From: Methylophilaceae bacterium
GTDB taxonomy: Bacteria > Pseudomonadota > Gammaproteobacteria > Burkholderiales > Methylophilaceae
Direction of reading: 5' to 3'
Assembly (NCBI GenBank): GCA_905339275.1
Contig: CAJPFK010000015.1
Span: forward strand, 62,001 to 126,000
Length of the DNA stretch: 64,000 nt
Positions 53,944-62,297 of the stretch are shown here, piece by piece. Made by a program: the position numbers and the translations under genes. The notes beneath the pieces were generated by a model that had not been told where the DNA came from, ran no database searches, and saw only the letters and a list, made by a program, of their open reading frames with translations. Each line of letters starts with the position of its first letter. Within the stretch, counting starts at the first letter, position 1.

Positions 53944-54252
53944 CTAGAAAAGCTTGTCGGATCCTTCAGCGATGACATCATCAATCTGGTCCTGCATAGA
54001 TTCGATTCTACGCTTGAAATCACCGATGTCAAAGTTACCGCTCTTCGCATTCAATAATTCATGGGTAATGTTAAGCGCCGCCATCACCGCAATGCGCTCA
54101 ACACCAACCACCTTGCCCGTGGTTTGGATATCCCGCATTTTTTTATCGAGGTAGTTGACGGCCTTCATCAGGCCAAGGCGTTCTTCATCCGTACATGAGA
54201 TGGTGAACTCCCGCCCCATGATATTGACTTCAACACCGCGCATCTCACTCAT
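53944..54252 (-). CDS. zapA: Cell division protein ZapA
   Basis: A 102-residue protein: VEVNIMGREFTISCTDEERLGLMKAVNYLDKKMRDIQTTGKVVGVERIAVMAALNITHELL is the ZapA pattern (residues 6-66), with a C-terminal coiled coil. It stabilises FtsZ filaments at midcell. It overlaps the preceding ZapB-like gene by 4 bp and precedes 6S RNA. Confidence 0.95.
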   Translation of the reverse strand: MSEMRGVEVNIMGREFTISCTDEERLGLMKAVNYLDKKMRDIQTTGKVVGVERIAVMAALNITHELLNAKSGNFDIGDFKRRIESMQDQIDDVIAEGSDKLF

Positions 54253-54449
54253 ACCGGTTCCTCGGGCAAGCGTTCAATCACTGCTTCCAGACGGCTGCTA
54301 ACGATGGCGATATTCTCCCTGAGTTGCTGGGTATCATTCTGCGCCTGCGCAAGGTCCTGACGTAATACGGAATTCTCCGAGCGCAAGGTCTGGCACAGTG
54401 TAATCAAGTGCGCCACTTTGGTTTCCAAGGTTTTCAGATCGGCATCCAT
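54249..54449 (-). CDS. ZapB-like coiled-coil protein (TIGR02449 type)
   Basis: A 66-residue protein that is almost entirely coiled coil: LKTLETKVAHLITLCQTL, then ENSVLRQDLAQAQNDTQQLRENI and VSSRLEAVIERLPEE. Small proteins of this type sit directly upstream of zapA in many proteobacteria and are probably division-associated. The start at 54449 gives the conserved MDADLKTLE beginning; overlap with zapA is 4 bp. Confidence 0.85.
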   Translation of the reverse strand: MDADLKTLETKVAHLITLCQTLRSENSVLRQDLAQAQNDTQQLRENIAIVSSRLEAVIERLPEEPV

Positions 54450-54577
54450 GCAGGCACTATAATTGTAAAAACCTTGCATGGTCAATAGGTAAGAGAGATT
54501 TATGAAAGTATTACAATATCTTATGGCAATATTATTTTGCCGATGAAGTGTTGAATAACTTATAATTTATCCAAGTT

Positions 54578-54782
54578 GTCAGGTGCTCGATTCTCTTTTC
54601 AGAGATAGGGTGAAACTGGGAAACAGGTGCGTTCTGCCGTATTGAAAGTAGAGCAATCCCTGTGCTGCCCCCGCAACGGTAAACGAGTATGTGCTTACCA
54701 ACACGCCACTGTGATGCAACCATCATGGGAAGGCGGTAAGCAAGGTTAATGATTTCAACTCGTGAGCCCGGAGACCGGCCTG
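54578..54782 (+). promoter_or_regulatory. Cobalamin riboswitch
   Basis: The leader of btuB contains the ordered blocks of the adenosylcobalamin riboswitch: CAGGTGC near the start, GCTGCCCCCGCAACGGTAA (54663-54681 region), GCCACTG then GGGAAGGC, and finally GAGCCCGGAGACCGGCC (B12 box region). About 205 bases. It should reduce btuB expression, and probably the following B12 genes, when cobalamin is abundant. Confidence 0.95.
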
Positions 54783-54937
54783 TACAACCAAGCATGGAAA
54801 TACCGCGGGGTGACGGTATGAAAACGCGTTGCAGGCTCTTAACTCAGCCATCTTCCGTTTCTCTGTCTCTCCCCTTTCAAGGTATTTCTCTTATTGGATT
54901 AACACATGCGGGGCCGCGTGTGATTAAGGGAAAGATA

Positions 54938-56830
54938 ATGAACAAAACCGCCATTGCCAGCCTGATCGGCTTGCTATTCTCGTCTCAGATTTACGCACAG
55001 GACACCCCAACCCAGACAGAAGATGTCGTCGTGACGGCCAGTCGCATCGAACAGCCCCGAGAAAACGTCATTGCCGATGTCAGCATCATCACACGCGAGG
55101 AAATCGAACGCGCAGGCCAATCGACATTAGTCGAACTGCTGCAAATGCAACCCGGCATTGAAATTACCAGCAATGGTGGCGCAGGCAAGACTTCCGGCAT
55201 TTTTATGCGCGGCACCAATTCCAGCCATGTCGTCGTCCTGGTGGATGGTATCCGGTTAAATTCGGCAACTGCGGGATCAACCACTTTCGAGAACCTGCCT
55301 GTTGCATTGATCGACAAAATCGAGATTCTGCGCGGGCCGGCAACCAGCTTGTACGGGCAGGATGCTATCGGCGGGGTTATTCAGATTTTCACTAAAAAGG
55401 GCAAAGGCGCACCCCGGTTTTATGCGAACGTGGGGTACGGCACTTATGACACGAAAACAGCCGATGCCGGTGCACATGGGTCGATTGGTGGCACCAGTTT
55501 TGCGCTAGGCGTTTCGAGTTACGACACTGACGGTTTCTCATCCCTTAAAACCAGCGACCCGAATCTGGACGATGATGATGGATACCGCAATCTGTCATTC
55601 ACCGGTTCGCTTTCCCACAAAATCGTGGAAGACCATGAGATTGGCCTGCAATTACTGCATAGCAAAGGCCATACAAGATTCGATAACCGCTTCAACATCG
55701 ACCCTTTCTTTCCGGCGTTTAATCCCGCCTTTTCCGACCACGCCGATATCACGCAGCACAGCTATGCGATTACCAGCAAAAACCAGATCACAAAAAACTG
55801 GCTATCAACCGTACGTGCCGGGGAAGGGACTGATGAGTCCGTCACTTACGCTGCCCTGGGGCCATTCACTACAACAAGCCGCAGCCTGTTCAAAACCAAG
55901 CAGCGCCAGTATTCATGGCAAAATGATATCGAATTACCTCTTGGCACATTGACACTGCTATACGACAGGCTTGAAGAACGAGTCAAATCCACAACCGATT
56001 TCAAGCAGACCAGCCGCAACAATGATGGCTATTACATCGGTTATTTGGTGAATCATGGCCCCCACTCAGTTCAGATCAATTACCGTAGCGACCACAATTC
56101 GCGTTTCGGTACCAACGACACGGAAGGGCTGGGCTACGGATACCAGCTCAGCGACCACTGGCGCGTGACTGCCAGCTACGGCACTGCATTCAAGGCACCT
56201 ACCTTCAACGACCTGTTCTGGCCGGACTACTTCGGCTCACCTAGCAGCAACCCCGATCTAAAGCCGGAAAAATCTCGCAATCTCGAAGCCAGTCTCAAAT
56301 TCAGCGGTGCGGATAATAGCGCTTCCCTGACAATTTATGAAAACAGCATCAGAAACCTGATTGCCCTGGATGCCAACTTCGTACCGGAAAATATCAATCG
56401 CGCGCGCATCCAGGGCGCGACGCTGGCTGTGGCACAACGCTGGAACAACTGGCAGTTGCACGGCAGCGTCGACATTCTGTCGCCGCGCGACCGCAATACC
56501 GACAACCTGCTGGTGCGCCGTGCGAACCGTCATGCCAAGCTGAATCTCGCCTACAACTGGGGCGACTGGCGGTTCGGGGCAGAAACCCTGGCTTCTTCGG
56601 CCCGCTACAACGATTCTGACAACGAGCAGAGATTGGCCGGCTATGCACTGGTGAATCTGACCACGGACTACAACATCAACCAGAACTGGCAGTTGAAAGC
56701 CCGCCTCAACAACCTGCTCGATAAGGATTACGCATTAGCCTATGATGGCGACCCGGCCAATGGCGGCTTTGTCTACAATACGCCCGGCTCCAATCTGTTC
56801 GTCAGCATTCGCTACCAGACTGCGCCTTGA
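54938..56830 (+). CDS. btuB: Vitamin B12 outer-membrane receptor BtuB
   Basis: A 630-residue TonB-dependent receptor: signal peptide (residues 1-21, ending IYAQD), TonB box region EDVVVTASRIEQ, plug with FMRGTNSSHVVVLVDGIRLNSATAG and EILRGPATSLYGQDAIGGVIQIFTKKG, and a barrel ending in Arg-Tyr-Gln-Thr-Ala-Pro. The start at 54938 follows AGGGAAAGATA and gives a clean signal peptide; the longer upstream frame would run into the riboswitch. First gene of the B12 operon. Confidence 0.95.
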   Translation: MNKTAIASLIGLLFSSQIYAQDTPTQTEDVVVTASRIEQPRENVIADVSIITREEIERAGQSTLVELLQMQPGIEITSNGGAGKTSGIFMRGTNSSHVVVLVDGIRLNSATAGSTTFENLPVALIDKIEILRGPATSLYGQDAIGGVIQIFTKKGKGAPRFYANVGYGTYDTKTADAGAHGSIGGTSFALGVSSYDTDGFSSLKTSDPNLDDDDGYRNLSFTGSLSHKIVEDHEIGLQLLHSKGHTRFDNRFNIDPFFPAFNPAFSDHADITQHSYAITSKNQITKNWLSTVRAGEGTDESVTYAALGPFTTTSRSLFKTKQRQYSWQNDIELPLGTLTLLYDRLEERVKSTTDFKQTSRNNDGYYIGYLVNHGPHSVQINYRSDHNSRFGTNDTEGLGYGYQLSDHWRVTASYGTAFKAPTFNDLFWPDYFGSPSSNPDLKPEKSRNLEASLKFSGADNSASLTIYENSIRNLIALDANFVPENINRARIQGATLAVAQRWNNWQLHGSVDILSPRDRNTDNLLVRRANRHAKLNLAYNWGDWRFGAETLASSARYNDSDNEQRLAGYALVNLTTDYNINQNWQLKARLNNLLDKDYALAYDGDPANGGFVYNTPGSNLFVSIRYQTAP

Positions 56831-56880
56831 ACGAAGCTATCGAAGCAAGGCAGGCAAGATGGTATGATGCGGTAAGTTTG

Positions 56881-56900
56881 AATCCCGCTTGCAAGCGGGA
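56881..56900. other. Short palindrome between btuB and btuM
   Basis: TCCCGCTTGCAAGCGGGA is a perfect 18-base palindrome just before btuM, without a T-run. Possibly an RNA-stability hairpin; not a riboswitch. Confidence 0.4.
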
Positions 56901-56919
56901 TGCATTTTGGAGAATAAAC

Positions 56920-57495
56920 ATGAACGCTACCTTTAAAAAATTTACGCTTACCCAGAAGCTGGGTATCGCCGCTGCAATCGCATTCTTTATGCTGCTGACG
57001 CGTGGCAGCCATGTGCTTACTACCGTGTCCCTGCCTGACGCAAGCCTGGTGCTGTTCTTGCTCGGTGGTTTGTTCCTTGGCCGTGCAGCCTGGTTTCTCG
57101 TGTTTTTCGTACTGGGAAGCGTGATTGATTTTGGTGTCGCCGCGCTGGACCCCTGGCAAGGCTTTTGCCTGACCGATGGCTACTGGGGCCTTATCCCCGC
57201 CTATGGTGCGATGTGGCTGGGCGGCCGCTGGCTGGCTGGCCGCGCGGATGCATTTGCACCGCTTGCCTATGGGATAACGGCACTGATTACCACATTAACC
57301 GCTTTCGTGATCTCCACCCAAACCTACTATCTGTTTTCGGGGCGTTTCCCCAATAACGGAGTTCTGGAAACCATCCAGTATGGCTGGGATTATTTCCCTG
57401 GTTATGTGGGCTTTGCGGCCTTGTATTTCGCCATTGTCTGGGGTGTTGCGCGTATCGTTCGTCATTTCAGGATTGCGCATACTGCGGAGGCCTGA
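56920..57495 (+). CDS. btuM: BtuM-type cobalamin transporter
   Basis: A 191-residue membrane protein with about six helices. It resembles BtuM, a solitary ECF-type S component known from Thiobacillus denitrificans that imports B12 without the ECF module and uses a cysteine near residue 80. Here the candidate is Cys83 in DPWQGFCLTDGYWGLIPAYGAMWLGGRW. ATG 56920 follows TGGAGAATA. It lies between btuB and bluB, and no BtuCD transporter is in the window, which supports the assignment. Confidence 0.82.
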   Translation: MNATFKKFTLTQKLGIAAAIAFFMLLTRGSHVLTTVSLPDASLVLFLLGGLFLGRAAWFLVFFVLGSVIDFGVAALDPWQGFCLTDGYWGLIPAYGAMWLGGRWLAGRADAFAPLAYGITALITTLTAFVISTQTYYLFSGRFPNNGVLETIQYGWDYFPGYVGFAALYFAIVWGVARIVRHFRIAHTAEA

Positions 57496-57513
57496 GCAGG
57501 CGATGAAGCCACA

Positions 57514-57546
57514 AGCCGCCCAGAACGCTCTGGTGCGGCTTTTTTT
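57514..57546 (+). terminator. Intra-operon terminator or attenuator before bluB
   Basis: GCCGC-C-CAGA and TCTG-GT-GCGGC pair around an ACGC loop and are followed by seven T. The bluB ATG begins immediately after the T-run, so most transcripts may end here, or the hairpin may limit expression of the downstream genes. Confidence 0.8.
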
Positions 57547-58215
57547 ATGCCCGAAAAGATGAAAAACCCCAACGCCTACAACCCATCCGAACAGCGGGCG
57601 ATTTATCGGGTGATTGCCGAACGCCGCGACATGCGCCATTTCAGGAACGACCCCGTTGCGCCTGAAGTATTGCAACGCCTGCTCAACGCCGCCCATCACG
57701 CGCCAAGTGTCGGCCTGATGCAGCCATGGCGTTTCATCCGCATCACCGATATCGCGCTCCGGAAACAGATTTACGACCTGGTGCAGGATGAACGGCTGCG
57801 CACGGCCAAAGCGATAGGCGAGCAATCCCAACGCGAAGATGAATTCATGCGCCTCAAGGTCGAGGGCATCATGCAATGCGGCGAACTGTTGGTCGCATCA
57901 TTGTGCGATCACCGTGAGGATCATATCTTCGGCCGCCGCACGATTCCCGAAATGGATCTCGCATCCGTTTGCTGCGCCATCCAGAATCTCTGGCTGGCGG
58001 CGAGAGCTGAAGGCTTGGGAATGGGATGGGTTTCCATGTTTGAACCCGTGAGCCTGGGCGCGCTGCTTGGCATTCCCGCGGGTGCAAAACCGGTTGCCAT
58101 ACTTTGCATTGGCCACGTAGAGGCCTTTTACCAGGCGCCCATGCTGGTCGAAGAAGGCTGGGCGACCGAGCGACCAATCAGTGAAATGGTCATGGAAAAC
58201 CGCTGGAAACCCTGA
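57547..58215 (+). CDS. bluB: 5,6-Dimethylbenzimidazole synthase BluB
   Basis: A 222-residue flavin enzyme that converts FMNH2 to dimethylbenzimidazole, the lower ligand of B12, using oxygen. RAIYRVIAERRDMRHFRNDPVAPEVL, HHAPSVGLMQPWRFIRI and AARAEGLGMGWVSMFEP with the late LVEEGWATERP are the BluB pattern. The start is ATG 57547 or the ATG four codons later. Its stop overlaps the start of the next gene (TGATG). Confidence 0.94.
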   Translation: MPEKMKNPNAYNPSEQRAIYRVIAERRDMRHFRNDPVAPEVLQRLLNAAHHAPSVGLMQPWRFIRITDIALRKQIYDLVQDERLRTAKAIGEQSQREDEFMRLKVEGIMQCGELLVASLCDHREDHIFGRRTIPEMDLASVCCAIQNLWLAARAEGLGMGWVSMFEPVSLGALLGIPAGAKPVAILCIGHVEAFYQAPMLVEEGWATERPISEMVMENRWKP

Positions 58216-59030
58216 TGAGGCTGCCGCAACGCATCGTCTGCCTGACCACGGAAACCACCGAAGTGCTCTATCTGCTGGGAGAACAACACCGCATTGTCGG
58301 CATCTCCGGCTACACGACACGCCCGGCCATCGCCCGCAAGGAAAAACCCAGGGTCAGCGCTTTCACCAGCGCAAACATTGATAAAATCCTTGCGCTGGAA
58401 CCCGATCTGGTGCTCACATGCACGGATTTGCAGGCAGAGATTGCCGCCTCACTCATCAAAGCGGGTGTGGAAGTGCATGCTTTCAACCAGCGCTCCATCG
58501 AAGGCATCCTGCACATGATTGCAATGCTGGGCGCGCTTACCGGCGCGCTGGAAAAAGCAGCCGCGCTGATCGCCGATCTGGAAAACCGCATGGAAAAAGC
58601 ACGCGAAACCGCGAGCTACCTGCCCGGCAAGCCTGTCGTCTATTTCGAGGAATGGGATGAACCCATGATCAGCGGCATCCGCTGGGTGGGCGAATTGATC
58701 GAGATTGCCGGCGGCATCGATTGCTTCGCCGAGCTTTCCGGCATGTCCTCCGCCAAGGATCGTACCATCGCCGACCCGGCAGAGGTCGTCAGGCGCAACC
58801 CGGATATCATCATCGGCTCATGGTGCGGCAAGAAATTCCAGCCGGAACAAGTGATCCAGCGGCCAGCCTGGTCAGAAATCAGTGCAGTGAAAAACGGCTG
58901 CGTGCACGAGATCAAATCCGCCGATATCCTGCAGCCCGGCCCGTCGGTCATCACTGAAGGCCTGACGCAGATCCAGGCCATCATCCAGCACTGGGGCGCA
59001 AGCCAGGCATTCAAAAAACACTGGGGTTAG
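58215..59030 (+). CDS. Cobalamin-binding protein, BtuF-like without signal peptide
   Basis: A 271-residue periplasmic-binding-protein-type domain: RIVCLTTETTEVLYLLGEQHRIVGISGYTTRP, ALEPDLVLTCTDLQAEIAASL and PDIIIGSWCGKKF match the BtuF-type (vitamin B12) fold. No signal peptide is seen at the start; MRLPQRIVCL begins directly with the first strand. No BtuC or BtuD is nearby. It is translationally coupled to bluB and 14 bp before cobU, so it likely acts in B12 handling. Confidence 0.85.
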   Translation: MRLPQRIVCLTTETTEVLYLLGEQHRIVGISGYTTRPAIARKEKPRVSAFTSANIDKILALEPDLVLTCTDLQAEIAASLIKAGVEVHAFNQRSIEGILHMIAMLGALTGALEKAAALIADLENRMEKARETASYLPGKPVVYFEEWDEPMISGIRWVGELIEIAGGIDCFAELSGMSSAKDRTIADPAEVVRRNPDIIIGSWCGKKFQPEQVIQRPAWSEISAVKNGCVHEIKSADILQPGPSVITEGLTQIQAIIQHWGASQAFKKHWG

Positions 59031-59044
59031 AATAAGGAGTCATC

Positions 59045-59569
59045 ATGAGCACAACCCTGATCCTGGGCGGCGCACGTTCCGGCAAGAGCAGTCATGCGGA
59101 ACGCCTCGCGGCAGACTCCGGTCTCGCAGTCACTTACATCGCGACTGCGCAGGTCTATGATGCGGAGTTCCGGCAACGCATAGACCATCACCAGGCGCGG
59201 CGACCGGCTGACTGGCTGCTGGTGGAAGAAGCGCATTATCTCGCCGCCGCGCTGAAAGCGCATGCCGCACCCGGCCGTTGCCTGATCGTCGATTGCCTGA
59301 CGCTATGGCTGGCGCAATGGATATGCGATGACTGCAACCCGCCGAAGGATTCCACCTGGGCGCATGAACGTGAGTGTTTACTTACTGTATTATCAACGCT
59401 GCCGGGCAGGATCGTCCTGGTCAGCAATGAAGTTGGCATGGGCATCGTGCCCCTGGGTGAAATCAACCGGCAGTTCCAGGATGAGCAGGGGCGGCTTAAT
59501 CAGGCCGTCGCCAGCCTCTGTGACGAAGTGTTTTTTGTCGCGGCGGGCCTGCCGTTAAAACTCAAATAA
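59045..59569 (+). CDS. cobU: Adenosylcobinamide kinase / guanylyltransferase
   Basis: A 174-residue enzyme that phosphorylates adenosylcobinamide and adds GMP. Walker A GGARSGKSSHAE, then YIATAQVYDAEFRQRIDHHQARRPADW with the guanylylated His region, DCLTLWLAQW and VSNEVGMGIVPLGEINRQFQDEQGRLNQ. AAGGAG precedes the ATG. Last gene on the + strand of the B12 operon, convergent with cobC. Confidence 0.95.
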   Translation: MSTTLILGGARSGKSSHAERLAADSGLAVTYIATAQVYDAEFRQRIDHHQARRPADWLLVEEAHYLAAALKAHAAPGRCLIVDCLTLWLAQWICDDCNPPKDSTWAHERECLLTVLSTLPGRIVLVSNEVGMGIVPLGEINRQFQDEQGRLNQAVASLCDEVFFVAAGLPLKLK

Positions 59570-59582
59570 TGTAAAAACGAGA

Positions 59583-60164
59583 CTATCGGTTCACAAAGCC
59601 GATGCGCGGTATTTCACCTTCCAGCGACAATTGCGTAACGCTGCCGTAATCGACCTCAAAGCGAAACAGGCCTTTCAACGGCATATTGAGCACATCGGCC
59701 AGCAGCGCCCGTATCAGGCCGCCGTGGGTCACCACCAGCACATCCTGCCCCGCATGCCGCTGCCTTAGCTCCTCGACAAAATTCCGGGCACGCTGGTGCA
59801 GATCGGCAAAGGTTTCTCCATTAGGCGGGCTTGAATGCGCGTAATCACTCGCCCATCGATCAAATACCGGTCGTGGTATCGCATCCCATTGCTGCAGCTC
59901 CCAATCGCCGAAATTCAGTTCTTTCAGGCGCTCATCCGCGACTGCCTCGCCATAGCCAAGCGCATCCGCAAGTTTATGGCAGCGCTGTAACGGACTCGTG
60001 TAGAACCCATCGAAAGCCCTGTTGACCGGCTTGATGCCGGACAATTTGGTTCTGATGGCTGCCACTTCATCATGAAAACCGGGGGCAACATCCACATCGG
60101 CCTGTCCGTAACAAATACCGCTCTCAATACTCAACCTTGTATGTCTTACCAGATATAGCTTCAT
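59583..60164 (-). CDS. cobC: Alpha-ribazole phosphatase (histidine phosphatase family)
   Basis: A 193-residue phosphatase with LYLVRHTRLSIESGICYGQADVDV holding the catalytic His (residue 7 or so), YTSPLQRCHKLA and LVVTHGGLIRALLADVLNMP with the second His. In this setting it most likely removes phosphate from alpha-ribazole phosphate. It lies in order cobT-cobS-cobC on the - strand, 23 bp after cobS. Confidence 0.9.
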   Translation of the reverse strand: MKLYLVRHTRLSIESGICYGQADVDVAPGFHDEVAAIRTKLSGIKPVNRAFDGFYTSPLQRCHKLADALGYGEAVADERLKELNFGDWELQQWDAIPRPVFDRWASDYAHSSPPNGETFADLHQRARNFVEELRQRHAGQDVLVVTHGGLIRALLADVLNMPLKGLFRFEVDYGSVTQLSLEGEIPRIGFVNR

Positions 60165-60186
60165 TACTCACCCATCATCCACGGTT

Positions 60187-60963
60187 TCACTGCATGCCCG
60201 ACCAGATCAGAACACCGATGTAGAATGCCAGTTCGGTGATTTGTTGCATCGCACCCAGGCAATCCCCGGTATAACCGCCAAGACGTCTTTTCAGTAACCG
60301 GCTGAACCAGAACCAGACCACGATTACAGGAATCAGGCTGGCCAGAAATTGCCACTGGCCTGAATACCATGTAAGCACCATCACTGGAAACAGCCCGAAG
60401 ATCGCGGCAATCAATATCTGATTGCCGTTTAAATGAGTGGCTAGCGGCTTGGATTTGCCCTCGGCACGTACATAATCCTGCGTGTAAATCACAATAACGG
60501 CAGCGAAACGGCTGAGCGCATGCCCTGCAATCAGCACTACAGGCCAGAGTACTGGCGGGATATGGCCAAGTGCCTGGAATTTGCTGAAGAGCACCATCAT
60601 CAGGGCGATTGCGCCGTAGCTTCCTATGCGTGAATCCTGCATGATGGTAAGCACTTGCTCTTTTTGCCAGCCGCCACCCAGGCCGTCTACCGCATCGGCC
60701 AGGCCATCCTCATGAAATGCCCCGGTAAGATAGACCGTCGCGCCCATGCTGACCAGCACGGACAACGGCAGGGGCAAAACCAGCATAGCCAGCCAGAACA
60801 CCAGCGCACCCAATGCGCCCACCAGAATACCCACCAGCGGAAAATACTGGACCGAGCGATTCAGCTCGCTTTCCTGAAATCCGGGAAGGCTGACCGGAAT
60901 GCGCGTAAAAAACATCAGCGCCGTCTTGAACAACCGCCACTGCCCGGCAAGCATGCGCATCAT
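60187..60963 (-). CDS. cobS: Adenosylcobinamide-GDP ribazoletransferase (cobalamin synthase)
   Basis: A 258-residue membrane enzyme joining alpha-ribazole to adenosylcobinamide-GDP. TALMFFTRIPVSLPG, YFPLVGILVGAL, TGAFHEDGLADAVDGLGGGW (metal-binding Asp-rich loop) and MQDSRIGSYGAIALM are the CobS motifs, with about six helices. Overlaps the cobT end by 4 bp. Confidence 0.95.
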   Translation of the reverse strand: MMRMLAGQWRLFKTALMFFTRIPVSLPGFQESELNRSVQYFPLVGILVGALGALVFWLAMLVLPLPLSVLVSMGATVYLTGAFHEDGLADAVDGLGGGWQKEQVLTIMQDSRIGSYGAIALMMVLFSKFQALGHIPPVLWPVVLIAGHALSRFAAVIVIYTQDYVRAEGKSKPLATHLNGNQILIAAIFGLFPVMVLTWYSGQWQFLASLIPVIVVWFWFSRLLKRRLGGYTGDCLGAMQQITELAFYIGVLIWSGMQ

Positions 60964-62003
60964 CGAGCCGCCTTGCCCGAAACTCCGGCGGACTCGAACG
61001 AGGCCATGTCATTGAGGAAATTCACCGCCGCCTGCACCAGCGGATAAGCCATGACCGCGCCCGTGCCCTCGCCCAGCCGCATATTGAGTTGCAATAGAGG
61101 CTCGGCATTCAGTTGTTTCAGCAACAAATCGTGCCCGGCCTCGTCCGAACAGTGTGCGAAGACGCAATAATGCAGGATGGCGGGCTGTATCCTGGATGCC
61201 ACCAGCAAAGCCGCTGTTGCAATGAACCCATCGATCAGCAGCACCGCTTTATTCTGCGCTGCACCCAGCATCGCCCCGACCATCATGGCGATTTCAAAGC
61301 CGCCAAAGGCCGCCAGCGCCTGCAACGGCGTTCTCAGGCCGGCATGCAATTGAATGGCCCGTTCTATGACAACGGCCTTGTGCAACACTCCGGCCTCATC
61401 CAGCCCGGTACCCCGGCCGACGCATGATTTGGCCGGCAAGTCACACAACACAGCCATCAAGGCGGCAGCCGATGAGGTATTGCCTATCCCCATCTCGCCG
61501 AACGCCAATATGTTGGAACCCGCTACGATTTCCTTCAATGCCAGTGCTGCGCCTTTCTCAATCGATTCCTTACATCGACTTTCCGTCATGGCGGGTTCCT
61601 CTGCAAAATTGCATGTCCCCATGGCAATTTTGGCATCAACCAGGTCGGGGTGCGCCTCAAACACGTGATTGACGCCTGCATCAATCACGCGGACCAGCAT
61701 GCCATGCTGCCTGGCAAACACATTAACCCCGGCCCCGCCTGCCAGAAAATTCAACACCATCTGCCGGGTGACCGCCTGCGGATAAGGACTGACACCGGTC
61801 TCCACAATGCCATGATCGCCGGCAAAAACCATCACGACAGGCCGATTCAGCATGGGAGACAAAGTATTCTGAACAAGGCCGACCTGCAGTGCCAGATGCT
61901 CCAGGCTGCCCAATGCGCCCAACGGCTTGGTTTTATTGTTTATCTTCGCGCGTAACTCAGCCTCCAGGCTTCTGTCCGGCGGAGTGATTTCAAACGTCTG
62001 CAT
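60960..62003 (-). CDS. cobT: Nicotinate-nucleotide--dimethylbenzimidazole phosphoribosyltransferase
   Basis: A 347-residue enzyme that activates dimethylbenzimidazole to alpha-ribazole phosphate. NNKTKPLGALGSLEHLALQVG, VMVFAGDHGIVETGVSPYPQAVTRQMVLNFLAGGAGVNVFARQ and FGEMGIGNTSSAAAL with the late GEGTGAVMAYPLVQAA are diagnostic. The start at 62003 gives the usual N-terminus; longer in-frame options are not conserved. First gene of the cobT-cobS-cobC unit. Confidence 0.95.
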   Translation of the reverse strand: MQTFEITPPDRSLEAELRAKINNKTKPLGALGSLEHLALQVGLVQNTLSPMLNRPVVMVFAGDHGIVETGVSPYPQAVTRQMVLNFLAGGAGVNVFARQHGMLVRVIDAGVNHVFEAHPDLVDAKIAMGTCNFAEEPAMTESRCKESIEKGAALALKEIVAGSNILAFGEMGIGNTSSAAALMAVLCDLPAKSCVGRGTGLDEAGVLHKAVVIERAIQLHAGLRTPLQALAAFGGFEIAMMVGAMLGAAQNKAVLLIDGFIATAALLVASRIQPAILHYCVFAHCSDEAGHDLLLKQLNAEPLLQLNMRLGEGTGAVMAYPLVQAAVNFLNDMASFESAGVSGKAAR

Positions 62004-62120
62004 GAGAAAACCTTGCCCAACCGAGTTTAAGAAAGACATGCGAGCATACGCCAGCAGGCGCTTTTTTTGAACCGCGCTTTTATGCAAAATGACGATCCTT
62101 TACAGACTTCTTTCGAGCGC

Positions 62121-62150
62121 ATGACACTAATCAATGAAGTTTGCTATAAT
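62121..62150 (+). promoter_or_regulatory. Promoter of tRNA-Phe
   Basis: ATGACA (62121-62126) and TATAAT (62145-62150) are 18 bp apart, 36 bp before the tRNA. GCGCGAC follows the -10, a GC-rich discriminator of the sort seen in stringently controlled stable-RNA promoters. Confidence 0.75.
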
Positions 62151-62185
62151 GCGCGACTTGCGAGAGCTCAAAGGCTCGTAATGAT

Positions 62186-62261
62186 GGCCAGGTAGCTCAG
62201 TTGGTAGAGCAGCGGATTGAAAATCCGCGTGTCGACGGTTCGATTCCGCCCCTGGCCACCA
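62186..62261 (+). tRNA. tRNA-Phe (GAA)
   Basis: Seventy-six bases. Acceptor stem GGCCAGG pairs with CCTGGCC, the D-loop has GCTCAGTTGGTAGAGC, the anticodon loop is TTGAAAA with GAA, and the T-loop GGTTCGATTCC is intact. CCA is encoded. An integrase gene begins its 3' end 36 bp downstream on the other strand, so the tRNA 3' end is a likely attachment site. Confidence 0.98.
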
Positions 62262-62270
62262 ATGAATATC

Positions 62271-62297
62271 AAGGCTTGCAGAAATGCAGGCCTTTTT
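62271..62297 (+). terminator. Terminator after tRNA-Phe
   Basis: AGGC-T-TGCA and TGCA-G-GCCT around a GAAA loop, then a T-run. It lies 10 bp after the tRNA and touches the stop of the opposing integrase gene. Confidence 0.82.

Noticed and set aside
54749-54937. Upstream start for btuB
   Set aside because: It would begin inside the cobalamin riboswitch; the ATG at 54938 gives a proper signal peptide.
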